From the NCBI GenBank assembly GCA_021827685.1, contig JAKAUM010000004.1, forward strand, positions 1 to 51,222: a stretch of DNA of 51,222 nucleotides. The letters are read 5' to 3'. Positions 24,225 to 32,470 of this stretch are shown here, one piece after another; the first letter of the stretch is position 1, and the number at the start of each line of letters is the position of its first letter. This DNA is from a bacterium. GTDB taxonomy: Bacteria > Patescibacteriota > Minisyncoccia > UBA6257 > 2-01-FULL-56-20. The translations under genes were made by a program, and so were the position numbers. The notes below the pieces were generated by a model that searched no databases, was not told the DNA's origin, and saw only the letters and a program-made list of their open reading frames with translations.

Positions 24225-24628
24225 GGGAATATTCTAAACCATTGCCCCCGCGAAGACGAGGATGGCAGGGCGCAGCCGGTCTTTTCGGAAATCGTCTGGA
24301 GGGCCTGGACGCCCGCGGCTCTTACGCCGCCGGGGAAAGCCCATGTCGGATATTCTTTTATGCCCGCCGCGATGCAGGCCGGAGTTTCTCCCGAGGCGTT
24401 CGGCAGGGAGCATTCCTCATAGGGGAGATATCTTGCCGCATCGCCGAATTCGTTCTTCTGCTCCGCGCAGTGCGGGCACCAAAAGGCGCCGTAAAACGTC
24501 GTGGAAGTATGCGCAACGCACTTCGCGAACGCGTCATACATTCCGTTCGGCGGAGGGAGTGTTTTTAGGTATATAAAGCCGAGGAGGATTGCCGCGACGG
24601 CGATAAGAACCCAAAAAGCGGTTCGCAT
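24221..24628 (-). CDS. Membrane-anchored thioredoxin-like protein (CPHC)
   Basis: A short thioredoxin-fold protein with an N-terminal anchor (about 5-22) and active site FYGAFWCPHCAEQKNEFG. The C-P-H-C motif is that of oxidising DsbA proteins, but the 135 residues leave no room for DsbA's helical insert; the form resembles thioredoxins paired with VKOR/DsbB. Two further Cys (YEECSLPNASGETPACI) lie in the fold, and Y-P-T-W provides a cis-Pro loop (KEYPTWAF). It would oxidise exported proteins and be re-oxidised by the adjoining DsbB-like protein. Confidence 0.85.
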   Translation of the reverse strand: MRTAFWVLIAVAAILLGFIYLKTLPPPNGMYDAFAKCVAHTSTTFYGAFWCPHCAEQKNEFGDAARYLPYEECSLPNASGETPACIAAGIKEYPTWAFPGGVRAAGVQALQTISEKTGCALPSSSSRGQWFRIFP

Positions 24629-24636
24629 ATCAGAAT

Positions 24637-24645
24637 AGTATACCA
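24637..24645 (-). promoter_or_regulatory. Extended -10 for leaderless thioredoxin-like gene
   Basis: TGgTATACT on the minus strand is 8 bases before ATG at 24628. Confidence 0.6.
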
Positions 24646-24656
24646 GAAAAGGGCGG

Positions 24657-25715
24657 CTATTTATTCAGGAAGTACGACCTGTATTCGTCGTCTCCGGTAT
24701 AGGCGAGAAAAGAATCCATGAAGAAGAGAACGGCGGCGATGCGGCCGCGGTCGTTCTTTAATTCGGCAAGGGCGCCGCGCCCGGCATGATCGCGCAAAAG
24801 CCCGTAGAGGCCTCCCTCGAGGAGCGCACTCGTGGGCCCCGCCTGGAGATCCGCCTCGTGGTGCAGTTCGGCATTCAGCCGGTATGCCTCGCGCTTAGGG
24901 ACGGACGCGATAAGCGGAAAATCCAGAAACCGCTCCGGATGGCGATAGAGCTGCGCGCCGAACCCTTCAATGGATTCGAGCTCGCGGAGATCCTCCGGCG
25001 TACGGCTGCCGGGCACTTTCTCCGCCTTCGACATCGAGGCCACCCCGAAAATTTTCACCCGCCCGCCGAACTGCGGCTTGAGATACTTTTGCGCCGCCAT
25101 GAGCGTCGAGCAGGTGCCCGTCACGGCGCCGAAAATGAATCCGGAGGAACCCGCCGCTTTTTCCATTTCGCGCGCGATGTGCCGCATGCTCCACCGGTGC
25201 CCCTCGATCGAATCCTCGCGGGTATATTGGTCTTCGAGGACGCAGCCGTTTTCCGTCGCGAAACGGCGCGCATAGTCGGTCGCCGGAACGCCTTCGGGCG
25301 CGTAGACGACTTTCGCGCCGGCGAATTCGATATGCCGCACCTTGCCTTCCGGCAAGGAACGGTTCACTACGGCGTACACTTCCCCGATGTTGAACATTCT
25401 GGAAAGGTTCGCCATGTCTTTTATAAAATTGCCGGACGAGGAGCCCGCGATGGCGGGGCGGCCGCGGAATTTTCCCGCCGCTTCGTCCGCGAGGAGCATG
25501 GCGAGCGCCGGAAACACTTTTCCGGAATACAGCGGGATTTGATACGCCGGAAACGCATATACCTCAAGGGCTTCCTCCAGCGCCGCGGCGCGGAACCAAT
25601 CGGCTTCGCGGATCGAGGAAGGCACGGGGACTTTGATCAAGGGAGGAAGCTCTTCGGAAACGAGCCGGAGAATCCGCGCCCGCCGTTCGGTCTGTTTGGT
25701 TTCGTCGGCCGCCAT
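24657..25715 (-). CDS. PLP-dependent fold-type II enzyme (cysteine synthase-like)
   Basis: A 352-residue protein with the layout of the tryptophan-synthase-beta/cysteine-synthase family. A SGK segment near 65 would hold the PLP Lys, AIAGSSSGNFIKDMA is the substrate-binding loop (SSGN), and GAVTGTCSTLMAA resembles the Gly-rich phosphate loop. The motifs diverge from true CysK (no SVKDR, no GTGGT), so the reaction is unknown. A GGAAG Shine-Dalgarno lies before ATG25715. It is divergent from the CofE-like gene with 38 bases between starts, so the two are probably co-regulated. Confidence 0.75.
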   Translation of the reverse strand: MAADETKQTERRARILRLVSEELPPLIKVPVPSSIREADWFRAAALEEALEVYAFPAYQIPLYSGKVFPALAMLLADEAAGKFRGRPAIAGSSSGNFIKDMANLSRMFNIGEVYAVVNRSLPEGKVRHIEFAGAKVVYAPEGVPATDYARRFATENGCVLEDQYTREDSIEGHRWSMRHIAREMEKAAGSSGFIFGAVTGTCSTLMAAQKYLKPQFGGRVKIFGVASMSKAEKVPGSRTPEDLRELESIEGFGAQLYRHPERFLDFPLIASVPKREAYRLNAELHHEADLQAGPTSALLEGGLYGLLRDHAGRGALAELKNDRGRIAAVLFFMDSFLAYTGDDEYRSYFLNK

Positions 25716-25740
25716 GATGGTCTTCCGCTAAAAATTAGCA

Positions 25741-25746
25741 TATAAT
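25741..25746 (+). promoter_or_regulatory. -10 for leaderless CofE-like gene
   Basis: TATAAT lies 7 bases before ATG25754. It also forms part of an upstream in-frame ATG at 25745, which should not be taken as the start. Confidence 0.6.
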
Positions 25747-25753
25747 GACGGCT

Positions 25754-26461
25754 ATGACAAAGGAATCGATGCCGCAAAGCGCTCCGCGGATCACGGTGGG
25801 CGGCGCGGCCTACGAGCGGATTCCCCTCAAGGTTCCGGAATTGATCCCTTTCGGCGAAAATCTCGCGGATACCCTGAAAAAATACGTGATGCCGCACGTG
25901 AAGCCCGGCGACTGGGTGGCGCTTTCGGAAAAACTCGTTTCCATTTCGGAAAACCGCGTGCGGCATATTTCTACGGTCAAGGTATCCCTCCTCGCGCGCA
26001 TCATCACAAAAGGGGTAAAAAAACATAAGAACATGACGGCCTGGTCGCGTCCGGAAAAGGTGCAGGTTGCGATCGAAGAAGCGGGCGCGTGGCGCATCAT
26101 CCCGGCGGCGGTCATCGGCGGCATCGGAAAGCTTTTCGGCGCGCGCGGCGTTTTTTGGGTTATCGCGGGGAACCGCGTCTCGGAAATCGACGGGTTTATC
26201 CCCGAGGACATGTATCCCTATACCGAATGGGCGGTGCTCCCGCCGCCCGACCCGCAAGGCGTGTGCGACAGGATAGAACGCGAACTCGGCGTGCCGTGCG
26301 TGACGGGCGACATGAACTACATAGGCGTGAAGATCCTCGGCGTGAGTAAGGGCGTCGGCCTCGACAAAAAAACCGTGAAGCAGATATTGATCGACAATCC
26401 TCTCGGACAGGGGAACAAAATGACGCCATTCTGCATTGTAAGAAAAATTTCCTCCGAATAA
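25754..26461 (+). CDS. Coenzyme F420:gamma-glutamyl ligase-like (CofE-like) protein
   Basis: CofE adds glutamates to F420. This 235-residue protein keeps the front of that fold: PLKVPELIPFGENLADTLKKYV, then GDWVALSEKLVSISENRVR, and a C-terminal TGDMNYIGVKILGVSKGV...LIDNPLGQGNKMTP segment with a conserved Asp. No other F420 gene is in view, and CPR bacteria are not known to make F420, so it probably joins an amino acid to another acceptor. It is translationally coupled (TAATG) to the methyltransferase gene downstream. The start at 25754 rests on the -10 spacing. Confidence 0.75.
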   Translation: MTKESMPQSAPRITVGGAAYERIPLKVPELIPFGENLADTLKKYVMPHVKPGDWVALSEKLVSISENRVRHISTVKVSLLARIITKGVKKHKNMTAWSRPEKVQVAIEEAGAWRIIPAAVIGGIGKLFGARGVFWVIAGNRVSEIDGFIPEDMYPYTEWAVLPPPDPQGVCDRIERELGVPCVTGDMNYIGVKILGVSKGVGLDKKTVKQILIDNPLGQGNKMTPFCIVRKISSE

Positions 26462-27243
26462 TGAGCTTGCGGAACGCGATAAAAAAACGGACGCCCTGGC
26501 CGCTGCATTATCTTTACCTGAAACTGTATTATTTTCCGAAAGATGCGGTGGCCGCGTGGCGCCTGCTGTCCCGCCGCCCTGCGGCGCCGGACGCCTCGTT
26601 TGCCGCGCGTCTGCGGCTCATCGGCGCTTTCTATCGTATTTCTTATTTCGTCGATTGCCCGCATACCGAGCATGAGCTCCTGAGCATCGCGCAGGCCATC
26701 CTCGACCTGCCGCCCGAGCTTCCTGGTTCGATTGTCGAAGCCGGCGCGTTCCGCGGCGGCAGTACCGCGAAACTCAGCCTGGTCGCGCGCCTCGCCGGCA
26801 GGGAACTCGACGTATTCGATTCATTCGAAGGAATGCCGGAAAACGACGAGGAGCACGGGAAAAGCATTTACGGGCGCGAACACCGCTTCCGGCGCGGAAG
26901 CCACGCCGCGCCGATCGAAAATGCCCGGATGAACGTGGCGCGGTACGGCGACATAAGCCGGACGCATTTTCATAAAGGATGGTTCAGCGAAACCATGCCC
27001 GGCTTCAAAAAGCAGGTTGCGGCGGCGTGCATCAACGTGGATCTCGTCCAGTCCACGCGCGACTGCCTGAAATATCTCTATCCGCTCGTCCCGAAAGGAG
27101 GCGTCATTTTCTCGCAGGACGCGCACTTTCCATGGGTCATTTCCCTCCTGCGCGACGACGCGTTCTGGCGGAATGAGATAGGCATCCCGCGGCCGGAGAT
27201 TCCCGGCCTCGGGGCCTCTAAATTCGTCGCAATCCGTAAATAG
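26461..27243 (+). CDS. TylF/MycF-family O-methyltransferase-like protein
   Basis: A class I, metal-dependent AdoMet methyltransferase of the macrocin O-methyltransferase type. IVEAGAFRGGSTAKLSLVA is the AdoMet loop, VFDSFEGMPEND the next conserved motif, and INVDLVQSTRDCLKYLYPLVPKGGVIFSQDAH supplies the acidic metal ligands. At 260 residues it is full length. In CPR and other bacteria such enzymes often modify surface glycans or small products; the substrate is unknown. It overlaps the CofE-like gene by one base, which suggests that both act in one pathway. Confidence 0.85.
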   Translation: MSLRNAIKKRTPWPLHYLYLKLYYFPKDAVAAWRLLSRRPAAPDASFAARLRLIGAFYRISYFVDCPHTEHELLSIAQAILDLPPELPGSIVEAGAFRGGSTAKLSLVARLAGRELDVFDSFEGMPENDEEHGKSIYGREHRFRRGSHAAPIENARMNVARYGDISRTHFHKGWFSETMPGFKKQVAAACINVDLVQSTRDCLKYLYPLVPKGGVIFSQDAHFPWVISLLRDDAFWRNEIGIPRPEIPGLGASKFVAIRK

Positions 27244-27270
27244 GCGTCGCGGCGCGGGGCCGTACGCGAC

Positions 27271-28500
27271 CTAGCCGCCGCAGGCGTCGCCCGCGGCATA
27301 TGGGCCGCTCGTGGCATTTGGATTGTAGTAGCTCGTAGCAACTACGCAATACCAAGATATGGAAGGAATTCCCGGCGTTATATCGATATCCGTCCGATCC
27401 GTCGTAAAGCCCGAGAGCGTGACCGAGAGGGAGGGCTCTGTTCCGTTGATGCTGAGCGGGTGCGCGCCGAAGAGTTCAAGGGGAAACAGTTTTGCCCCAT
27501 TCGCGGGGATGGTGATGGGCCACGAAAACGTCACGCCGGTTTGGAGATGGGTGTACGGCGAAGAAGAAGCGGCAGGGATGTTCTCTAGATGGTAATCCAG
27601 GTAGTGCGACGAATCGGCCGGGTCCTTGAGGCGCAAGATCAGCGGGCCGTATGCCGTCGCGAGATAAGAATAGGAAATATTAAAGGTCTCCGAGAGTACG
27701 GAGATCGGCTTGGTATCGCCGTTTACGAAGACGAATCCTCCTTCGTTCATCCCGCTGCTTAAGTAAGTATCCATATTCGCGGGCGGCGTCGCTTCGAATT
27801 CGCCCGGGCCGGTCAGAAAAGGGAAGTCCTGCGAAACCGTCCGCCGGTCGGAGCCGGAGAGGGGAGTGAGGGAAAGCGTACAGTCGTAATTCGTGCGTAC
27901 GCCGAACACCGGCGCGGATTGCCCGCTTGCGCCGTCAGGCGGCGGATTGCAGGAATAAGCCGCGGCGAACTGCGGGATGCCTGCCGTTCCGCCTATTTCC
28001 GCCGCACCATAGGGCCATTGCAGGAGCGTCGCGCCGTTTTCCGTAATCGTAAAAGAAAGCGCGAACGCGCCGCCCGTACTGCGCGAGAGCGAAATTGCGG
28101 TATGCGCAAGCACGGCAGAAGCGGTCGTAAGGGCGGGCGCCGATACCGGAGCGGGAGAAAAGACTTCGCGGCGGGCCTGCGGTGCGGCCGAGGATCTATC
28201 AATAAAAACAATTCGGGGCAATACCCCCGGCGTGACCGGAGAATTCCAGAATGCGATATCCGTGCCCGTCGCGCCGGCTCCCAGGCCGGCGCCTGCCTCC
28301 TTTGTCGGCGCGGCCGCGGCATGCAATGGCGCCGCGGAATTTTCGATCAGCGCGGTTTGCGAAGCGCCGAATGGCCCGGGCGGCGGGAACGTCGGCACGA
28401 GCGCCGCGCGCCCTCCGCCGAGCACGCTTATCCCGGCCGCAATGAGTCCGATAAAAGCGCCCGCGCCTTGATAAAAAAGACCCATCAGGGAACCTGCCAT
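27271..28500 (-). CDS. Exported surface protein, unknown
   Basis: A 409-residue protein with an N-terminal hydrophobic segment (about 9-28, GAGAFIGLIAAGISVLGGG), a Pro/Ala-rich region, and then a beta-rich, Ser/Thr/Pro-rich body typical of exported proteins. Four Cys and a C-terminal stretch (SWYCVVATSYYNPNATSGPYAAGDACGG) may form disulphides. I do not recognise a domain. A TGcTATTTT box is 7 bases before ATG, another leaderless case. The nearby DsbB/thioredoxin pair could serve such proteins. Confidence 0.7.
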   Translation of the reverse strand: MAGSLMGLFYQGAGAFIGLIAAGISVLGGGRAALVPTFPPPGPFGASQTALIENSAAPLHAAAAPTKEAGAGLGAGATGTDIAFWNSPVTPGVLPRIVFIDRSSAAPQARREVFSPAPVSAPALTTASAVLAHTAISLSRSTGGAFALSFTITENGATLLQWPYGAAEIGGTAGIPQFAAAYSCNPPPDGASGQSAPVFGVRTNYDCTLSLTPLSGSDRRTVSQDFPFLTGPGEFEATPPANMDTYLSSGMNEGGFVFVNGDTKPISVLSETFNISYSYLATAYGPLILRLKDPADSSHYLDYHLENIPAASSSPYTHLQTGVTFSWPITIPANGAKLFPLELFGAHPLSINGTEPSLSVTLSGFTTDRTDIDITPGIPSISWYCVVATSYYNPNATSGPYAAGDACGG

Positions 28501-28507
28501 AGGAATG

Positions 28508-28516
28508 AAAATAGCA
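28508..28516 (-). promoter_or_regulatory. Extended -10 for leaderless surface-protein gene
   Basis: TGcTATTTT on the minus strand lies 7 bases before ATG at 28500. The hexamer is weaker than most in this window. Confidence 0.45.
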
Positions 28517-28626
28517 CGATCCGGCCCCGCTTGGAAGCACGCATGCGGTTGGTGGCCGGACAGCTTGAATGCGGTTACGCTACCCTGGATCTATGGTTCT
28601 CGACATTTCTACTTGCACCATCAAAA

Positions 28627-29859
28627 ATGTTAAAATTGAAACATACGATGCAAAGAGATAATACTCTCCCTAAAGAGGTAAAACGTTGGTCATTTTATAA
28701 CTTCGCCAACCATAGTTATCAACTAACGTACGTCGCATTTCTGTTGCCGGTCTTTTTCTCCACAATCCTTCTGGCAAGAGGATATTCGCTAGCTGACTGG
28801 GGAGCCGCTAACGGTATTTCCACGGCCATAGGTGTGGTTACCGCAGTCATTATCGGTCGCTACGCGGATATGCATGACAAACTAAAAGCGTTCCGGTGGT
28901 CTGTTGCACTCTCGTTCCTTGGCATGCTCGCATTATCATTTTCCGCGCCCTATTTTTCATCCCTCCTCTATTGGATATTTATTGCCACGAATGCTGTTTT
29001 TATCTGGTCCATTGCACTATCGGACTCAATTCTACCGCACGTATCCGATGACGATACCGCATATCGGTACGGAGGCTTTGCGTGGGGGTTCGGTTATCTC
29101 GGTGGCATAGTAAGTTTAGTGGTCGCACTCATCCTGCAATACCTTACGGGAACATACTCGGTATGGGTCTTCGTCAGTGTCCCGATTTTCTATCTTCTAT
29201 TCTCTTGGTATTCGATTTCTGGATTGAAAGAGGTTCCGTTTAAAGATATTCCGGCGGCCAAGGAAACTGCGACGATTTCGAGGGGGCAGAAAGCGACGCT
29301 TTTTCTCGGCTACTGGCTTATTGCCGAGTGTATAACAGTAATCAGCCTTTTTGCTTCAATCTATTTTTATCGGGAACTCCATTTTTCTGCAATGCAGGTC
29401 GGACTTCTCTTTTTAATCATCGATCTCATCGCTTTCCCTGCAACGTGGTTTGGCGGGGTATTGGCTCAGCGGCGAAGCAGTCTAAAACTTCTAGGAGTGA
29501 CTATTATCCTGTGGGGGGTTTCGCTTGCGATCTTCGTTTCTCCTCATGTCGGTTGGTTATTGCTTGGTCTGGCTATCCTTCTTATTGGATTGGCATACGG
29601 CAATAGTCAATCTTATCTACGATCGCAGTATTCTACGCTCATTAGGCCGAGCGAATCGGGTTTCCAATTCGGAATGTACGCCATTATTGCTGAAGCATCG
29701 GTGCTCATCGGCCCGGTCATCTATGGCTACGCAAGCGACCAGCTTCACAGCCAAAAACTCCCTATGATTTTCCTATTTATCTCCATGGTTGTTGGATACA
29801 CTATCGTCTGGAGTATTATCCGGCGCCTTCATAATGACGTTGCGATCGGGAGGGCATGA
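28627..29859 (+). CDS. MFS transporter (UMF1/Atg22-like)
   Basis: A major facilitator protein with about twelve transmembrane segments. The opening KEVKRWSFYNFANHSYQ is typical of UMF1-type members (WxxYDFANSxY), and GRYADMHDKLKAFRW takes the place of the MFS loop 2-3 motif. The substrate is unknown. Its codon use and base composition are clearly more AT-rich than the genes around it, as in the 1-3313 island, which suggests recent transfer. ATG28627 and ATG28648 are both possible starts; TGtTAAAAT at 28628-28636 is 11 bases before the latter and would favour it. Confidence 0.85.
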   Translation: MLKLKHTMQRDNTLPKEVKRWSFYNFANHSYQLTYVAFLLPVFFSTILLARGYSLADWGAANGISTAIGVVTAVIIGRYADMHDKLKAFRWSVALSFLGMLALSFSAPYFSSLLYWIFIATNAVFIWSIALSDSILPHVSDDDTAYRYGGFAWGFGYLGGIVSLVVALILQYLTGTYSVWVFVSVPIFYLLFSWYSISGLKEVPFKDIPAAKETATISRGQKATLFLGYWLIAECITVISLFASIYFYRELHFSAMQVGLLFLIIDLIAFPATWFGGVLAQRRSSLKLLGVTIILWGVSLAIFVSPHVGWLLLGLAILLIGLAYGNSQSYLRSQYSTLIRPSESGFQFGMYAIIAEASVLIGPVIYGYASDQLHSQKLPMIFLFISMVVGYTIVWSIIRRLHNDVAIGRA

Positions 29860-29950
29860 CGAGCGGCGGATGTGCTCGGAACCACAAACCGGCAAGGGAT
29901 TGGTAGTGAGCTAGCAATAATGAGCGTCTAGCTTTTCAATACGTCCGTTG

Positions 29951-30021
29951 CTGGGGGGGAAGGAGTCGGACCTTCATACCGGGATCCAAAGTCCCGTGTC
30001 CTACCGTTAGACGACCCCCCA
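29951..30021 (-). tRNA. tRNA-Gln (anticodon TTG), non-canonical T-loop
   Basis: A 71-base cloverleaf reads on the minus strand: acceptor TGGGGGG with CCCCCCA and discriminator G, anticodon stem CGGGA/TCCCG around CTTTGGA, giving TTG. The T-arm is GAAGG/CCTTC with loop TCCGACT, so position 55 is C instead of the near-universal T (pseudouridine). CCA is not encoded. Its 3' end faces the AT-rich MFS gene. Confidence 0.93.
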
Positions 30022-30045
30022 ATTCATGTTCAATTTATCCGAATA

Positions 30046-30054
30046 TGGTAGTAT
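30046..30054 (+). promoter_or_regulatory. Extended -10 for leaderless sod gene
   Basis: TGgTAGTAT lies 7 bases before ATG30062, which decides that start over the in-frame ATG at 30026. Confidence 0.6.
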
Positions 30055-30061
30055 TGTAAAT

Positions 30062-30694
30062 ATGAAGTATGAACTGCCGGCATTGCCGTATGCGTATGGC
30101 GCGCTCGAGCCGTGGATCGACGCGCGAACCATGGAGATCCATCATACCAAGCATCATCAGACTTATGTCGACAAGCTGAACGCGGCGCTCGAGAAGCATC
30201 CCGAAATCGCCGATCGGCCGCTTGAGGAACTACTGAAGGATATCGACGGCGTGCCGGGAGATATTCGGACGGCGGTGATGAACCACGGCGGGGGCCATGC
30301 AAACCATTCATTTTTCTGGCCCATCATGGCCGCAACGGCCGTAAAGGAAGGCGGGGGTGCGGAAGCCGCCGCGGACGGAGGGCCCGGCGGAGAGATAGGG
30401 AAAGCGCTCGAGAAAACTTTCGGCTCGTTCGCGCAATTCAAAGAACAGTTCTCGAAAACGGCCGCGGAGATTTTCGGTTCCGGCTGGGCATGGCTCGTCC
30501 GCGCCGAGGACGGCACGCTCGCCGTCACCGCAACCGCAAATCAGGACAGCCCCCTCATGCGCCGCGAAAAACCGGTGCTCGGGCTGGACGTTTGGGAACA
30601 TGCCTATTATCTCAAGCATCAGTCCGATAGGAAAGCGTATATTGCCGATTGGTGGCACGTGGTGAACTGGCCGGAAGTGGAAAAGCACCTGTAA
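30062..30694 (+). CDS. Superoxide dismutase, Fe/Mn family
   Basis: It converts superoxide to oxygen and peroxide. Metal ligands are all visible: His in [12 protein letters not shown], His in [10 protein letters not shown], and Asp/His in [14 protein letters not shown]. The active-site Gln is in ANQDSPL, with Gly in NHGGGHANH, the pattern usual for the Mn type. A Gly/Ala-rich insert ([17 protein letters not shown]) extends a surface loop after the second helix. There is no signal peptide, so it is cytoplasmic. At 210 residues the length is standard. The gene is convergent with fmt. Confidence 0.94.
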   Translation: MKYELPALPYAYGALEPWIDARTMEIHHTKHHQTYVDKLNAALEKHPEIADRPLEELLKDIDGVPGDIRTAVMNHGGGHANHSFFWPIMAATAVKEGGGAEAAADGGPGGEIGKALEKTFGSFAQFKEQFSKTAAEIFGSGWAWLVRAEDGTLAVTATANQDSPLMRREKPVLGLDVWEHAYYLKHQSDRKAYIADWWHVVNWPEVEKHL

Positions 30695-30702
30695 GCCGCG
30701 GG

Positions 30703-31551
30703 TCAGGCCTGCCGGGGCCTTTCTCCTTCCTTCTGGATCATCATCAGCTTCAGTTTTCCGTCATCCAGAACGGCCGCTTTCAGCAGTTTTACGCGCGCAC
30801 CGTCCTTTATCGTCCATGCCCCGGGTTCTTCGGAGAACGCATTAATCTTTCGCGTGATGGCGGCCGCGCGCGCCGCGTCGCCCGCCTCCGCGCGCTTTAG
30901 ATCATCCTCATCTATCCGCGCGTCCTCCGTCGTGAATTTCTTCGTATACGAGGCGCGGGCTTCGTCCTGCGTCGCCGCCGGCAGGCGCCCCTCTGCCGCG
31001 CGCGGCAGGGCTCCGAGGAGCATTTTCCCGCCGAGTGCGCCGAGCGCTTCCTCGAGCGCATGATAATCCGTCTGCAGGGGATCGAGCGGCAATTTCTCCT
31101 GCGCGAGCACGGGCCCGTGGTCCACCTTCTCGTCCATAAGATAGAGCGTAACGCCGGTTTCGCGTTCGCCCGCAAGGATGACGGATTGAATGGGAGACGC
31201 GCCGCGGTATGCGGGAAGAAGCGACGGGTGTACCCCTATCGTCCCGCAGCGGGGAATCCTAAGGATGGACGAGGGGATGATTTTCGCATAAGCGGCGACG
31301 ACGAAAAGATCGGGCGCGAGCGCGGAGAGCTTTCCCGCGAATTTGCCGTCCAGCGTTTCCGGCTGGAAGACGGCGATTGCGGGATTGCGCTCCAGGACGA
31401 TCCGCTTCGCGGGCGGCGGCGCGATAATTTTCTTCCGTCCCGCGGGTCGATCCGGATTGCAGACGACTGCCACGGGGGCAAGGCCGCCGTCGATCAGCCG
31501 GCCGAGTATGATTTCCGCGAAGCGCGGAGTGCCGAAAAAGACGTATTTCAT
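30703..31551 (-). CDS. fmt: Methionyl-tRNA formyltransferase
   Basis: It formylates initiator Met-tRNA. The N-terminal Rossmann-like domain has VFFGTPRFAEIIL, the QPETLDG segment, and the catalytic region GTIGVHPSLLPAYRGASPIQSVIL with Asn replaced by Gly-Val-His, as in the family H-x-SLLP-x-YRG. The DHGPVLAQE motif follows. The C-terminal OB-like domain is shortened (282 residues against about 315). It follows def by 15 bases, so formylation and deformylation are co-transcribed. Confidence 0.93.
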   Translation of the reverse strand: MKYVFFGTPRFAEIILGRLIDGGLAPVAVVCNPDRPAGRKKIIAPPPAKRIVLERNPAIAVFQPETLDGKFAGKLSALAPDLFVVAAYAKIIPSSILRIPRCGTIGVHPSLLPAYRGASPIQSVILAGERETGVTLYLMDEKVDHGPVLAQEKLPLDPLQTDYHALEEALGALGGKMLLGALPRAAEGRLPAATQDEARASYTKKFTTEDARIDEDDLKRAEAGDAARAAAITRKINAFSEEPGAWTIKDGARVKLLKAAVLDDGKLKLMMIQKEGERPRQA

Positions 31552-31566
31552 GGGCAGGCGCCTTCG

Positions 31567-32091
31567 TTAGCCGCCATCTTTGCCGCGAATCCGGTCGTCG
31601 GCTTCGCTCGAATGAATGTCCTTCGTGCGGTCGATGAAAAGTTTGCCGTCCAGGTGGTCGATTTCGTGTTGGAATACGCGCGCGAGGAGGCCCCATGCCT
31701 TTACTTTCGCAGGGCGGCCGGCCTTGTCGAATCCGGCAATCGTCACGCGGGCGGGACGCACGACGTCGCCCCACTTGCCAGGAATACTGAGGCATCCCTC
31801 TTCATAAGAGACGGTCTCTTCGCTTGTTTTCTCGATATGCGGATTGAAGACGGCGTAGAATTTCACCCCGCCGTGGGCGTCAGGGACTTCCGCAACGAAT
31901 ACGCGCAATGAAAGCCCTATTTGATTCGCCGAAAGCCCAATGCCGTTCGCCGCACGCATGATCCGGCGCATGCGCGCTACGAGCTCGTTCGTCTCCTTTC
32001 GGGAAGATTTTGAAAAATCGAAATTGGCCGTTTTTGCGCGGAGGATTTTTTCTTCCCTTTTATTGCCGATGACGAGTATCTTATTTTCCAT
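31567..32091 (-). CDS. def: Peptide deformylase
   Basis: This metalloenzyme removes the formyl group from nascent proteins. Three motifs are intact: GIGLSANQIG (motif 1), EEGCLSIPG with the Cys ligand (motif 2) and QHEIDHLDG with both His ligands and the catalytic Glu (motif 3). The 174 residues are a normal length. The gene start overlaps the end of the upstream small gene by 11 bases. Confidence 0.95.
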   Translation of the reverse strand: MENKILVIGNKREEKILRAKTANFDFSKSSRKETNELVARMRRIMRAANGIGLSANQIGLSLRVFVAEVPDAHGGVKFYAVFNPHIEKTSEETVSYEEGCLSIPGKWGDVVRPARVTIAGFDKAGRPAKVKAWGLLARVFQHEIDHLDGKLFIDRTKDIHSSEADDRIRGKDGG

Positions 32092-32404
32092 TGGATCGTA
32101 CGGAGCGTTTGCGCGGCGCCCGCGGCGGGCGCAACGGCCGCGCCGGGCGGGGCAGTTCGGCGATTAGCGCCATGAAATACGCCCCAGGCTTGCGGACGTC
32201 CCTGCGCTCGGCGACATCTTTTGCAAGGCCGAGCAGGCGCTCTCCGCCGTACTCCTTTGCCAGTTTTATATAGAGCGACTTGTGCCGTTCGTCCCTCAGC
32301 GCCGCCGCAATTTCCAAGCCGAGTAATTGGTACTTCCGGTAGACGCGCGATTCTTTCGCGCGGCGCCGGAGCTCCGCAAGGTATGTGGATGCGATCCGCG
32401 CCAT
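32081..32404 (-). CDS. Small basic conserved-type protein upstream of def
   Basis: A 107-residue, Arg/Lys-rich protein without a signal or membrane segment. The N-terminal half is helical (STYLAELRRRAKESRVYRKYQLLGLEIAAALRD). The centre has YIKLAKEYGGERLLGLAKDVAERRDVRKPGAYFM, and the tail is Pro/Arg-rich. I do not know the family. Overlap with def and a TAGGAT box 6 bases before its ATG make it the first gene of the def-fmt operon. The charge suggests RNA or ribosome binding, which is only inferred. Confidence 0.65.
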   Translation of the reverse strand: MARIASTYLAELRRRAKESRVYRKYQLLGLEIAAALRDERHKSLYIKLAKEYGGERLLGLAKDVAERRDVRKPGAYFMALIAELPRPARPLRPPRAPRKRSVRSNGK

Positions 32405-32470
32405 GATTCCATCCTAAATCATTCCGGGGAGTTTGTCAGCCGGCCGGCCATGGTGTATTATGGAGCATAC

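Noticed and set aside
27919-28626. Plus-strand extension of the MFS frame through the surface-protein gene
   Set aside because: The extension is Arg-rich antisense sequence; the MFS signature begins after 28648 and the composition changes there.
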